Part shown: piece by piece, positions 16,794 to 25,603 of the stretch
How positions within the stretch are numbered: position 1 is the stretch's first letter
How the letters are laid out: each line of letters starts with the position of its first letter
Translations under genes and position numbers: made by a program
The notes under the pieces: model-generated
Seen by the model: the letters and a program-made list of their open reading frames with translations, nothing else
What the model was told of the DNA's origin: nothing
The model's database searches: none
Assembly (NCBI RefSeq): GCF_900119825.1
Contig: NZ_FPKR01000004.1
Location: 186,001-250,000, forward strand
Length of the DNA stretch: 64,000 nt
Origin: Chitinimonas taiwanensis DSM 18899
GTDB taxonomy: Bacteria; Pseudomonadota; Gammaproteobacteria; Burkholderiales; Chitinimonadaceae
Direction: 5' to 3'

Positions 16794-16837
16794 TGAATAG
16801 ATTTTTGAATAGATAGATGAATAGATAACTGAATAAC
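16794..16837 (-). repeat. Four direct repeats at exact 12-bp spacing in the yjjJ leader
   Basis: TGAATAGAT starts at 16794, 16806 and 16818, and TGAATAAC at 16830: four copies, every one 12 bp apart. They begin 6 bp before the yjjJ start codon and so cover the ribosome-binding and probably the promoter region. This layout fits an operator for cooperative binding, with the winged helix of YjjJ as the obvious candidate. Confidence 0.7.
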
Positions 16838-17048
16838 TTCTTGGCTGCAAGCGTGCCTAGATTCAGCCCTATTCAGCCGCGACAGGCGTGCTAAGTGCTG
16901 CTTGGCTTGGCCGGGGGCTGCGGCGCTGGATGGGGCGCTTGGTCTGCTGCTGATTTCGCAACGCCTTGCTGGCTGGCGCTGCTGCAAAGCCAGCAGCCGG
17001 GCTGGCGGTAAATTGGCTAAGTGTTTGAATTGAATGAACTTGAACTGC

Positions 17049-17064
17049 GGGCACGCTTTCTGCC
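17049..17064 (+). promoter_or_regulatory. Sigma-54 (-24/-12) promoter of the TauD operon
   Basis: GGGCACGCTTTCTGCC: GG at 17050-17051 and GC at 17062-17063 with exactly 10 bp between. The predicted transcript start near 17075 leaves a leader of about 44 nt. CTGCTGC motifs lie about 90 and 130 bp upstream of that start (16979-16986, 16944-16950), as they do before the porin operon promoter. No other recognisable element was seen in the 16838-17048 part of the gap. Confidence 0.75.
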
Positions 17065-17118
17065 CTTGTTGAATCAGCGGTCACCAACCCGGTGGCTGAT
17101 TCGACAAGGAAAGCCCGC

Positions 17119-18042
17119 ATGAGTCTGAGCAGCCAGAGTCCCAGCTTTATCCGCCCCGCACCGGCCCTGATCACGGCGCACAAGGGCGGCGCGCCCGATA
17201 TTTTGCAGATCACCCCGACCGGCGCGGCGCTGGGGGCGGTGGTCAGCGGCCTGGATGTGAGCAAGCCGCTCTTGCCCAGCCAGGTGCTGCGCCTGAAGGC
17301 GGCGCTGAACGAGCACCATATCCTCATCTACCGCGACCAGTTGCTCAGCGATGCGCAGCTGCGCGCGTTTGCCACCTATTTCGGCGCGGTGTTCAACCCG
17401 CCCAGCGATGTGCCGGTGCTCGCTTCGGGTAATGATGGCAAGACGCCGGACGTGGTGCCGGTGGCCAATATTGCGGGTGGCTACACCGGCAGCGGCGAGC
17501 TGACCCCGCATATCGACCACCAGTGGACGCCGCTGCCCTCGGCCGGCTCGCTGCTATATGCGCTGGAAGTGCCGAGCCGGGGCGGCGACACCAGCTGGTA
17601 CAACATCGCCGCCGCCTACGATGCCCTCGACGCGGCCACCCGTGCGCGCATCGACAGCCTGCAGCTGATTACCTACAACCCCTTTCTGCGCGGGCCGGGT
17701 GACGAGCGCCCGCTCTACCGCACGCCCGAGCGCCAGCCGCTGGGCGCGGCCTACCCGCACCCGCTGGTGCGCACCCATCCGGAAACCGGCCGGCGCGGCC
17801 TGTTCCTGAGCACCCATACCGAGGTCGAACTGCCCGGCCTGCCGGCCGACGAGGCCCAGGCGCTGATCGCCCGCCTGCGCGCCCATGTGGCCGAGGACCG
17901 CTTCCGCTACGAGCACCACTGGCGCGTGGGCGACATCGTGCACTGGGACAACCAGGCCACCCTGCATTCGCGCACCGCCTTTCCCGACACCGAACGCCGC
18001 GTGCTCAAGCGCGTGAGCCTGGCCGGCGGCCGCCCGTTCTGA
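17119..18042 (+). CDS. TauD/TfdA-family 2-oxoglutarate dioxygenase
   Basis: A 307-aa Fe(II)/2-oxoglutarate dioxygenase. The iron triad is visible as HIDHQW (His and Asp) and the distal His in NQATLHSRTAF; the Arg in RRVLKRVSLAGG would hold 2-oxoglutarate. The family hydroxylates the carbon next to a sulfonate or sulfate ester so that sulfite or sulfate leaves. ATG 17119 has AAGGAAAG 6 bp upstream; a GTG at 17092 has no such support. It is the first gene of the operon behind a sigma-54 promoter. The exact substrate cannot be read from sequence. Confidence 0.88.
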   Translation: MSLSSQSPSFIRPAPALITAHKGGAPDILQITPTGAALGAVVSGLDVSKPLLPSQVLRLKAALNEHHILIYRDQLLSDAQLRAFATYFGAVFNPPSDVPVLASGNDGKTPDVVPVANIAGGYTGSGELTPHIDHQWTPLPSAGSLLYALEVPSRGGDTSWYNIAAAYDALDAATRARIDSLQLITYNPFLRGPGDERPLYRTPERQPLGAAYPHPLVRTHPETGRRGLFLSTHTEVELPGLPADEAQALIARLRAHVAEDRFRYEHHWRVGDIVHWDNQATLHSRTAFPDTERRVLKRVSLAGGRPF

Positions 18043-18080
18043 GCGCCACCTTTCCAACCCTTAATGACAAGGATTCCCTC

Positions 18081-19016
18081 ATGAGTCAGATCAGCATTCA
18101 TCCGATTGCCGGGCGCATTGGCGCCGAAATCCGCGGCGTGGAGCTGGGCACCGAGCTGAGCGCCGAGAACCTGGCCGCCATTCAGGCCGCGCTGCTGCAA
18201 CACAAGGTCGTGTTCTTTCGCGGCCAGCATCATCTGGACGACGCGCGCCAGCAAGCGTTTGCGCGCCGCCTCGGCCAGCCGGTGGCCCACCCGACCGTGG
18301 CCACGGTGGGCGGCACCGACTATGTGCTGGAGCTCGATTCGCAGCGCGGCGGGCGCGCCAATTCCTGGCATACCGATGTGACCTTTGTGGATGCCTATCC
18401 GAAGGCGTCCATCCTGCGCGCGATTACCGTGCCCGCGGCCGGTGGCGATACGGTATGGGCGAACACCCACACCGCCTATCTCGACCTGCCCGAGCCGCTG
18501 CGCGCACTGGCCGACACGCTGTGGGCCGAGCACAGCAATGAATACGACTATGCGAGCTACAAGGCCAATGTCAGTGCCGAGCAGCTGCGCCGCAACCGCG
18601 AGGAGTTCACCGCCACCGTCTACCAGACCGAGCACCCGGTCGTGCATGTGCATCCGGAAACCGGCGAGCGTCATCTGCTGCTCGGCCATTTCGTGCAGAA
18701 GCTGATCGGGCTGAGCCAGGCTGATTCGCAGCAGCTGTTCAGCGTGCTGCAAGGCCATGTCACCCGCCTGGAAAACACCGTGCGCTGGCACTGGCAGGCC
18801 GGCGATGTGGCGATTTGGGACAACCGCGCCACCCAGCATTACGCGATCAATGACTACGGCGATGCGCGCCGCGTGATGCACCGGGTCACGGTGGCGGGCG
18901 GCAAGGCGGTGGGGCTGGATGGACGGCAGAGCCGGACGCGCAGCAAGCAGGCCAAGGCCACGACCGCCGCCAATAGCCCGCAGGCCGATAGCCCCAGCGC
19001 CGCGCGCGCAGCCTGA
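18081..19016 (+). CDS. TauD-family dioxygenase resembling type II alkylsulfatases (AtsK/Rv3406)
   Basis: At 311 aa it carries WHTDVTF (His and Asp ligands), distal His in NRATQHYAINDY and the 2-oxoglutarate Arg in RRVMHRVTVAGG. The segments HPVVHVHPETGERHLLLGHF and ENTVRWHWQAGDVAIWDNRA are very like AtsK of Pseudomonas and Rv3406 of Mycobacterium, which split medium-chain alkyl sulfate esters to an aldehyde and sulfate. The C-terminus carries an extra basic, Ala/Ser-rich tail after about residue 275. Substrate specificity is inferred from remembered family patterns. It follows the first TauD gene by 38 bp. Confidence 0.88.
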   Translation: MSQISIHPIAGRIGAEIRGVELGTELSAENLAAIQAALLQHKVVFFRGQHHLDDARQQAFARRLGQPVAHPTVATVGGTDYVLELDSQRGGRANSWHTDVTFVDAYPKASILRAITVPAAGGDTVWANTHTAYLDLPEPLRALADTLWAEHSNEYDYASYKANVSAEQLRRNREEFTATVYQTEHPVVHVHPETGERHLLLGHFVQKLIGLSQADSQQLFSVLQGHVTRLENTVRWHWQAGDVAIWDNRATQHYAINDYGDARRVMHRVTVAGGKAVGLDGRQSRTRSKQAKATTAANSPQADSPSAARAA

Positions 19017-19061
19017 GCTGCGCTGCGCCAACCGATACGCGTACCTGACGAGACCCCGACC

Positions 19062-20411
19062 ATGAGCCAAAGAAAACTGCGCCTCGGCGCCTTCCTGATG
19101 CAATACGGCCACCATGTGGCCGCCTGGCGCCACCCCGATGCACCAGCCGATGCCGGCCAGGACTTCGCCCACTACCGCCGCCTGGCCCAGACCGCCGAGC
19201 GCGGCCTGTTCGATGCCATCTTCTTCGCCGACGGCCTGGCGGTACGCGGCGAGAACGAGGTGGCCGCGCGCACCGCGCATGCCGACCATTTCGAGCCGAT
19301 CACCCTCTTGTCGGCGCTGTCGGCGGTGACCGAGCGGATCGGCCTGATCGCCACCGTCTCGACCACCTACAACGAGCCCTTCAATCTGGCGCGCAAGTTC
19401 GCCTCGCTCGATCACCTGAGCGGCGGACGGGCCGGCTGGAATCTGGTGACTTCGGCCAGCGAAGCGGAGGCGCAGAACTTCAATCTGGACGCGCAGCTGC
19501 CGCATGCGCTGCGCTACCAGCGCGCGCGGGAATATGTGGAGGTGGTGCGCAAGCTGTGGGATAGCTGGGAGGACGATGCCTTTGTGCGCGACAAGGCCAG
19601 CGGCCAGTACTTCGACCCGGCCAAGGTGCATGTGGCCCAGCATCGCGGCAGCCATTTCCAAGTGCGTGGCCCGCTGAACGTGGCCCGCCCGCCGCAGGGC
19701 TACCCGGTGCTGGTACAGGCTGGCGCCTCGGACGACGGGCGCGAGCTGGCCGCCGCCACCGCCGAAGTGATCTTCACCGCCTGGCAGGAACGCGACGACG
19801 CGCAGGCCTTCTACCAGGACATCAAGACCCGAGCCGCCGCCTATGGCCGCCGGGCCGAGGAGATCCTGATCATGCCCGGCGTGTTCCCGGTGATCGGTCG
19901 TACCGAGGAGGAGGCGGCCGAGAAATACGCGGCCATCCAGGCGCTGATCCACCCCAGCGTGGGGCTGGGCCTGCTATCGGGCCTGATCGGCGCCGACCTG
20001 AGCGGCTACGATATCGACGGCCCGCTGCCCGAGTTACCGGAAACCAATGGCAATAAGAGCCGCCAAGCGCTGATGTACGACATTGCCCGGCGCGAAAAGC
20101 TGACCATCCGTCAGCTCTACGAGCGGGTAGCCGGTGCGCGCGGCCACCGCACAATACTGGGTACGCCCACATCGATTGCCGATCAGCTCGAGGATTGGTT
20201 TGTGCACGGGGCGGCCGACGGCTTCAACATCATGGGGCCGGTGCTGCCCGGTGGTCTGGAGGAGTTCGTGACGCTGGTGATACCCGAGCTGCAGCGGCGC
20301 GGCCTGTTCCGCACCGAGTACGAAGGCCGCACGCTGCGCGAGAACCTGGGGCTGGCACGCCCGGCCAACCAACATCTGGCCGCGCGCCAGCACGATCTGC
20401 AGACGGCCTAG
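19062..20411 (+). CDS. FMNH2-dependent monooxygenase, NtaA/SnaA/DszA family
   Basis: This 449-aa flavin monooxygenase of the luciferase-like superfamily begins with LRLGAFLMQYGHHVAAWRHP, with AERGLFDAIFFADGLAVRGE and SGGRAGWNLVTSASEAEAQN in the barrel, as in NtaA, SnaA and DszA. These enzymes use FMNH2 from a separate reductase to cleave C-S or C-N bonds. The SsuE-like reductase at 25857 is a natural partner. It is the third gene of the sigma-54 operon. Its stop overlaps the stop of the convergent HPt gene. Confidence 0.9.
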   Translation: MSQRKLRLGAFLMQYGHHVAAWRHPDAPADAGQDFAHYRRLAQTAERGLFDAIFFADGLAVRGENEVAARTAHADHFEPITLLSALSAVTERIGLIATVSTTYNEPFNLARKFASLDHLSGGRAGWNLVTSASEAEAQNFNLDAQLPHALRYQRAREYVEVVRKLWDSWEDDAFVRDKASGQYFDPAKVHVAQHRGSHFQVRGPLNVARPPQGYPVLVQAGASDDGRELAAATAEVIFTAWQERDDAQAFYQDIKTRAAAYGRRAEEILIMPGVFPVIGRTEEEAAEKYAAIQALIHPSVGLGLLSGLIGADLSGYDIDGPLPELPETNGNKSRQALMYDIARREKLTIRQLYERVAGARGHRTILGTPTSIADQLEDWFVHGAADGFNIMGPVLPGGLEEFVTLVIPELQRRGLFRTEYEGRTLRENLGLARPANQHLAARQHDLQTA

Positions 20412-21493
20412 GCTGGCAGGTTCAGGTCGGCGGCAATCGCTTCGAAGGCGTTGATGACCGGCGCATCGAAGCGGGTTTCTAGGCCGCCGTTCACATCGAA
20501 CAGCGTGCGCATCACCGCGCGCCGGTAGTCGATGCCGCTGAGGCCGACCACGCGGTCGAACAGCAGGTCGGCCACCGCCAGCATCATGGCGCCCGGGTGC
20601 GGCGGCAGCGGGTAGGCGGGGGCGGCAATGCCCACGCCGTTCGCCCATAGATGGTGCTGGCGGATGATCTGGGCAGCTTCCTGGCAGTCAGGCGCCATGC
20701 TCAGCAGCCATTGCGCGGCGCGCTCCGGGTGCTCGGCATAGCGCTGCCAATCGGGCGATTTGAAGGTGGGCGGGGTGTGCAGGCTGGCATCCGGCTCGGC
20801 CAGCAGGCCCACGTCGTGCCAGAGCACGGCCAGCTGCAGGGCATCGGCATTGCAGGGGCGGCGGTGGCGGCGGTTGAGCGCCTGCACGCAATCGAGCTGA
20901 AAGCGCGCGCGGCGCGCCCAGAGCGGGTGACGCTTGGCCAGGGCTTCGGCCAGCTGCTCGCCCAGCGCCCAGGCCTGCTGCTGGTGCTGGCTGGCCGGGG
21001 CCGGGTGGCTGGGCGCGGCATGTTCGGGCTCGGCCAGCCAGGCGCCATGTGCGGTCAGCAGGATATCGCGTGCCAGGTCGTCGGCTTTTTGCTGGCTACT
21101 GGCGCCGGCCAGCCGCTCGATTAGGGCAATCAGCGCATCGCGCGGGGTTGGGTCGAATTGCTGGGTGCGCAGCAGGTGGTCGAGCATGGGCGGCACCTGG
21201 TCCATGCTTTGCAAAATGGCTTCCGCCACAAAGGGTGAGCACAGAAAGCGCCCATCGCGCAGGCTTTGCAGCACGCCCTCGATATGGTGGACGAAGTCCA
21301 TGATGGGCGTGGCGCGCGCATAACCGAAATCACCCTTGATGGTGTGCACGCGGCGAAAGGCGCTGGCCAGCAGATCGGGCGCATCCGGGGTTTCCACCAG
21401 CCGGTGCAGGTCCTTTTCCAGGCCAGGCATATGTTCCTGCACCTCGGTCAGCACATCGGGCAGCAGGGAGAAATCGACGTCGGCCGTACTCAT
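20408..21493 (-). CDS. HPt domain fused to a degenerate HD-GYP-like domain
   Basis: A 361-aa protein. Residues about 5-115 form a histidine phosphotransfer domain with phospho-acceptor His50 in RRVHTIKGDFGYAR, as in CheA. Residues about 175-355 resemble an HD-GYP phosphodiesterase: LAVLWHDVGLL (HD at 226-227), IIRQHHLWANGVG (where the family has HHExxDGxGYP) and a helical segment ending in a weak ALxxIxxD-like region. The GYP motif is not conserved, so cyclic-di-GMP hydrolysis is uncertain. Start 21493 gives the HPt domain directly. It probably takes phosphoryl groups from a hybrid kinase encoded elsewhere. Confidence 0.75.
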   Translation of the reverse strand: MSTADVDFSLLPDVLTEVQEHMPGLEKDLHRLVETPDAPDLLASAFRRVHTIKGDFGYARATPIMDFVHHIEGVLQSLRDGRFLCSPFVAEAILQSMDQVPPMLDHLLRTQQFDPTPRDALIALIERLAGASSQQKADDLARDILLTAHGAWLAEPEHAAPSHPAPASQHQQQAWALGEQLAEALAKRHPLWARRARFQLDCVQALNRRHRRPCNADALQLAVLWHDVGLLAEPDASLHTPPTFKSPDWQRYAEHPERAAQWLLSMAPDCQEAAQIIRQHHLWANGVGIAAPAYPLPPHPGAMMLAVADLLFDRVVGLSGIDYRRAVMRTLFDVNGGLETRFDAPVINAFEAIAADLNLPA

Positions 21494-21576
21494 GCTCACT
21501 CCAGGCTGGCGCGGGCAGGCCAGCGAAACTGCCTGCATGATAGCCGTTCGTGCCACCCCTGCCAGCTTGGCGCGCA

Positions 21577-22386
21577 TCAGCCCCGGGCGATGCCAAACAG
21601 CAGCCACAGGCCGCACAAGAGCAAGAGCCAGGCAAAGCTACGTTTGAGGCGCGCATCGGGCAGCTTGTGGGCCAGTGCCACACCGGCCGATACCGTACAC
21701 AGGCCGGCCACGGCCATGGGCAGGCCCATCTGCCAGTTCACCTGGCCGGCGCGAGCATAGCTCAATAAGGCAATCACCGCGCTCGGGGTAACCAGGGCCA
21801 GGGCCAGGCTTTGCGCCAGCGTCTGGCGCAGGCCGAACAGGCTGGTGAGCAGCGGGGTGGCCACCAGCCCGCCACCTATGCCCAGAAGCCCCATGCTGCT
21901 GCCGCCCAGCACACCCACCAGTGGCAGCCAGCGCGGCCCGAGCTTGGCGGCCCTGTCGTGGGCTTTCACTCGCTGCGGGCGCAAGAGCCGCCAGGCCAGC
22001 ACGATCAGGAAGACGCTGAATAGGCTGCGCAGTAGCAAAGGCGGCGCGCGCGTGGCCCAGTGGGCGAGCAGGGCGGTGGTCAGCGCCGCCGCCACGGCAA
22101 TGGCCAAGGCCTGGCGCCGGTCGCCCGGATGGCGCTGCTGGTAACGCCACCAGCCCATGAGCAAATTGGGCACCATCATCACCAGGGCCGTGCCCTGGGC
22201 CAGCGCCTGCGGCATATCGAACACCAGCGCGAATAGCGGAATGGCGATGATGCCGCCGCCAATGCCGAACAGGCCGCCAAAGAAACCAAGACCAGCGCCA
22301 AGCGTGAGGGTAAGCAGCCATTCGGCCGGGTGAGCAAACACGGGATGAACCTGAGGACGAACGCGTAGGCCGCCCATCATAGTCAT
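21577..22386 (-). CDS. TauE/SafE-family membrane transporter
   Basis: At 269 aa with about eight membrane helices, it carries the family's twofold glycine-rich signature: GAGLGFFGGLFGIGGGIIAIP at the N-terminus (ends given) and GGSSMGLLGIGGGLVATPLL in the second half. TauE/SafE proteins export sulfite or sulfoacetate, or move other organic anions. Its place within a sulfur cluster whose dioxygenases release sulfite makes sulfite export plausible. It is divergent from the LysR gene at 22443, which may control it. Confidence 0.85.
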   Translation of the reverse strand: MTMMGGLRVRPQVHPVFAHPAEWLLTLTLGAGLGFFGGLFGIGGGIIAIPLFALVFDMPQALAQGTALVMMVPNLLMGWWRYQQRHPGDRRQALAIAVAAALTTALLAHWATRAPPLLLRSLFSVFLIVLAWRLLRPQRVKAHDRAAKLGPRWLPLVGVLGGSSMGLLGIGGGLVATPLLTSLFGLRQTLAQSLALALVTPSAVIALLSYARAGQVNWQMGLPMAVAGLCTVSAGVALAHKLPDARLKRSFAWLLLLCGLWLLFGIARG

Positions 22387-22442
22387 GCGCCGTATGGCTA
22401 CAATGGGCTTGATTTCATTTCATTGCTGCATGAAAGACACGA

Positions 22443-23360
22443 ATGCGCGACGCTGCCGACCTGGCCTTCTTCAGCACCCTGGCGCGCCAACCCAGTCTGG
22501 CGCTGGCTGCGCCGCAGCTGGGCATCAGCGCGCCGGCGGTCAGCCGCCGCCTGGCCAAGCTGGAGGCGCGCCTCGGGGTGCGCCTGCTCAACCGCACCAC
22601 GCGCCGGCTGAGCCTGACGCCCGAGGGCGAGCGCTACTTGGAAGAGGGTGAGCGCCTGCTGCGCGAGATTGCCGCGCTGGAGGCTTCGCTGGCCCAGGGG
22701 CGCGAACAGCCGCGCGGTCTCTTGCGCATCAATGCCACCTTCGGTTTTGGCCGCCGCCATCTGGCCCCGGCCCTGGCCGATTTCGCGCGCGCCTGGCCCG
22801 AGGTGGAGGCGGTGCTGCAGCTGAGCGACCGGCCGCTGGACCTGACCGCCGAGGCCTTCGATCTGGGCATACGTTTTGGCGCGCCGCCCGATGCGCGTGT
22901 GCTGGCGCGCAAGCTGGCCAGCAACCGGCGCCTGCTGTGCGCGGCGCCTGCTTATCTTGCCCAGGCGGGCACGCCGCGCCAGCCGCGCGATCTGCTTGGG
23001 CATGCCTGCATCGTGATCCGCGAGAACGAGGCGGCCTTCAATAACTGGCAGCTATCGGACGGCCGCCAGCAGCAGACCATCAAGGTACGCGGGCCGCTGA
23101 GCGCCAACCATGGCGAGATCGCAGTGGACTGGGCGCTGGCCGGGCTGGGGGTGCTGCTGCGCAGCGAGTGGGATGTAGCCGGCTATCTGCGCAGTGGTGA
23201 GCTGGTACGCGTGCTGCCCGACTGGCAGGGCAGCGAGGCCGATATCCACGCGGTCTACCCGCAGCGCCACCATCTGAGCGCCACGGTGCGTGTGTTCATC
23301 GACTTCCTGGCGGCCCGCTTCGCTGCCTATCGCGCCCAGGACGGGCGCAGCGCCTGGTAG
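22443..23360 (+). CDS. LysR-family transcriptional regulator
   Basis: A 305-aa LysR regulator. The N-terminal winged helix shows PSLALAAPQLGISAPAVSRR and RLGVRLLNRTTRRLSLTPEG, and the C-terminal periplasmic-binding-like effector domain covers about 90-295. It belongs to the DmlR-like group that usually controls a divergent neighbour. Here that is the TauE-type transporter, 57 bp away. The ligand is unknown; it is not a typical CysB or Cbl protein. Confidence 0.9.
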   Translation: MRDAADLAFFSTLARQPSLALAAPQLGISAPAVSRRLAKLEARLGVRLLNRTTRRLSLTPEGERYLEEGERLLREIAALEASLAQGREQPRGLLRINATFGFGRRHLAPALADFARAWPEVEAVLQLSDRPLDLTAEAFDLGIRFGAPPDARVLARKLASNRRLLCAAPAYLAQAGTPRQPRDLLGHACIVIRENEAAFNNWQLSDGRQQQTIKVRGPLSANHGEIAVDWALAGLGVLLRSEWDVAGYLRSGELVRVLPDWQGSEADIHAVYPQRHHLSATVRVFIDFLAARFAAYRAQDGRSAW

Positions 23361-23398
23361 GCGCAGGCGCCGTCTGGAAGCGGGCGCGCTGCTTCTAA

Positions 23399-24448
23399 TC
23401 AGGGCGCCGGGTTGCTGTAGCGCGCCTGAATCGCTTCCACGCCGGCCAGTAAGGCTTCAGATAGCTGCACCTGCTGGCTGGCGATGTTCTCTTCCAGCTG
23501 GGCCAGGGTGGTGGCGCCAATCAGATTACTGGTGACGAAGGGCCGGCTATTGATAAAGCCGAGCGCGAGCTGGGTGGGCGTGAGGCCATGAGCCTGCGCA
23601 AGCTGCACATATTCGCGCGTGGCGGCCTCGGCGGCCGGCTTGGTGTAGCGCTGGAAGCGTTCGTATAGCGTCAGTCGCGCTCCCTCTGGCCGTGCGCCAT
23701 TCAGGTACTTGCCGCTCAGTACCCCAAAGGCCAGTGGCGAATAGGCGAGCAGGCCAACTTGTTCGCGGTGGCTGAACTCGGAGAGGCCAATTTCGAATGT
23801 GCGGTTGAGCAGGTTGTAAGGGTTCTGGATGCTGACGATGCGCGGCAGACCGAGCTGCTCGGACAGGCGCAGGAACTGCGCCACGCCCCATGGCGTTTCG
23901 TTCGACACACCGATATGACGGACCTTGCCGGCGCGCACGAAGTCGGCCAGCACGCTCAGGGTTTCTTCAATCGCCACGCTCTGCTCGCCCTCCACCCATG
24001 GGTAGTTGAGGCGGCCGAAGGTATTGGTGCTGCGGTCGGGCCAGTGCAGCTGGTAGATATCCAGATAATCGGTGTTCAAGCGCTTGAGGCTGTCGTGCAG
24101 CGCCGCTTCCAGATTGGCGCGGTCGAACTGATTGCTCGCGCCGCGGATGTATTGCGGTTGATGGGGCTGGCGCTGCGGGCCGGCGATCTTGCTGGCGATC
24201 AGCACATCGTCGCGCCGGCCGCGCTTTTGCAGCCAGCTGCCGATATAGCGCTCGGTCAGGCCATAGGTCTCGGCCTTGGGCGGTACCGGGTACATCTCGG
24301 CGGTATCGATCAGGTTCACGCCATGCGCAATCGCATAGTCGAGCTGGGCATGTGCGTCGGCTTCGCTGTTCTGCTCGCCCCAGGTCATGGTGCCAAGGCC
24401 GATCAGGCTGACTTTCAGGTCGCTACGACCGAGTGGGCGGTATTGCAT
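23399..24448 (-). CDS. tas: Aldo/keto reductase, Tas family
   Basis: A 349-aa NADP(H)-dependent TIM-barrel reductase. LGTMTWGEQNSEADAHAQLD and GVNLIDTAEMYPVPP (catalytic Asp/Tyr) are typical of the Tas group, with Lys in LIASKIAGP and His in YQLHWPDRST completing the tetrad. The C-terminal LIGATTLAQLEENI binds NADPH. Its cellular role is not settled. ATG 24448 begins the normal N-terminus. It lies 28 bp behind the SfnR-like gene and is probably co-transcribed; reduction of an aldehyde released by the alkylsulfatase-type dioxygenase is a reasonable guess. Confidence 0.9.
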   Translation of the reverse strand: MQYRPLGRSDLKVSLIGLGTMTWGEQNSEADAHAQLDYAIAHGVNLIDTAEMYPVPPKAETYGLTERYIGSWLQKRGRRDDVLIASKIAGPQRQPHQPQYIRGASNQFDRANLEAALHDSLKRLNTDYLDIYQLHWPDRSTNTFGRLNYPWVEGEQSVAIEETLSVLADFVRAGKVRHIGVSNETPWGVAQFLRLSEQLGLPRIVSIQNPYNLLNRTFEIGLSEFSHREQVGLLAYSPLAFGVLSGKYLNGARPEGARLTLYERFQRYTKPAAEAATREYVQLAQAHGLTPTQLALGFINSRPFVTSNLIGATTLAQLEENIASQQVQLSEALLAGVEAIQARYSNPAP

Positions 24449-24476
24449 ACGGTGTTCTCCAGGGGCGGTTGCGGTT

Positions 24477-25550
24477 TCAACTGGCCAGGTCCTGCAAGAG
24501 GCCATGGCGTTTGAGCAGGGTGCGCAGCACATTGCGGCTGATACCAAGCAGATCGGCACTGCGCACCTGGTTGTAGCGGCTGTGCTGGAACGCGGCCTGC
24601 ACGATCTGCGCTTCGATGCGCGCCAATAGATCGGGGCTCGGTTCGGCAAACAGGCGTTCGAGCTGGCGGCCTATCGCGCTCAGCGGGTCGATGTCGGCAT
24701 CGTTGGCGCTGCCGCCGGCAAGGGGCGCCGCGCCGTTCAGTTTCAGGTGTTCAATCTGCAGGCTGGCACCATCGGCCACCAGCAGGGCGAAGTGAATCAC
24801 GTTTTCCAGCTCGCGGATATTCCCCGGCCAGGCATAGCTCAGCAGCGCGCGGCTGGCGGCCGGGCTGATCTCGGGCAGGCGCTGGTTCAGGCGTTGCGCA
24901 TAGATGGCCAGGAAGTACTCGGCCAGCGGCAGGATGTCGCCGGTGCGCTCGCGCAGCGGCGGCAGATTCAGGCTGACCACATTGAGCCGGTAATACAGGT
25001 CCTGGCGGAAATGCCCTGCCTGCACCGCGCGCGCCAGGTCCACATTGGTGGCGGTCACCAGGCGCACATTGACGCTAATCGGTTTGCGCGCGCCCAGGCG
25101 CACTACTTCGCCCTCCTGCAGCACGCGCAGCAGCTTGACCTGCAGGGCCAGCGGCAGATCGCCGATTTCATCGAGGAACAGTGTGCCGCCATCGGCCGCC
25201 TCGAACCAGCCGGCGCGGGCGCCGCTGGCACCGGTAAAGGCGCCGCTTTCATGGCCGAACAGCTCGGCTTCGGCCAGGTTTTCGCTGATGGCGCCGCAGT
25301 TCACCGCCAAAAAGGGGCCGCGCCGGCCGCTCTTGCGGTGCAGATGGCGCGCGATCAGCTCCTTGCCGGTGCCGGTTTCGCCATGTACGAGTACTGGGGC
25401 CTGGCTAGGGGCGACGCGCTCCACCTCATCGAGCAGGCGGCGAGACAGCGGGTCGGCAAAGATCAGCGCCTTGGCGCGGATACTGAGCGGACTCTTCTCG
25501 GTCTCGGGAAAAGTCAGCAAGGGAGAGGGCAGGGCGTGCAGGGCAGTCAT
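24477..25550 (-). CDS. sfnR: Sigma-54-dependent activator without receiver domain (SfnR-like)
   Basis: At 357 aa it lacks any N-terminal sensory domain. The AAA+ domain shows Walker A GETGTGKE (57-64), the sigma-54 contact loop GAFTGA (103-108), Walker [12 protein letters not shown] and arginine-finger region [12 protein letters not shown] Fis-type helix-turn-helix ends the protein ([20 protein letters not shown]). This layout is that of SfnR, the activator of sulfone and sulfonate use under sulfate limitation in Pseudomonas, which is itself made under CysB control. Two sigma-54 promoters in the same cluster (14225, 17049) are the likely targets. The name is by architecture and context. Confidence 0.82.
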   Translation of the reverse strand: MTALHALPSPLLTFPETEKSPLSIRAKALIFADPLSRRLLDEVERVAPSQAPVLVHGETGTGKELIARHLHRKSGRRGPFLAVNCGAISENLAEAELFGHESGAFTGASGARAGWFEAADGGTLFLDEIGDLPLALQVKLLRVLQEGEVVRLGARKPISVNVRLVTATNVDLARAVQAGHFRQDLYYRLNVVSLNLPPLRERTGDILPLAEYFLAIYAQRLNQRLPEISPAASRALLSYAWPGNIRELENVIHFALLVADGASLQIEHLKLNGAAPLAGGSANDADIDPLSAIGRQLERLFAEPSPDLLARIEAQIVQAAFQHSRYNQVRSADLLGISRNVLRTLLKRHGLLQDLAS

Positions 25551-25603
25551 GACGGGCTCCGGTCGGATGGCGACGGGCCGACGCGCTGCGCCGGCCCAAT
25601 TAG

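Noticed and set aside
16794-16837. Repeats before yjjJ as a CRISPR or simple microsatellite
   Set aside because: Units are too short and spacers absent for CRISPR. The units differ in their last 3 bp while keeping a 12-bp pitch, which suits an operator better than a pure tandem repeat.
17907-19952. Long open frame on the minus strand (681 codons) across the TauD and monooxygenase genes
   Set aside because: It is antisense to three well-supported enzymes with visible catalytic motifs. Its sequence is low-complexity, rich in Gly, Ala, Arg, His and Gln, as expected for shadows in GC-rich DNA.
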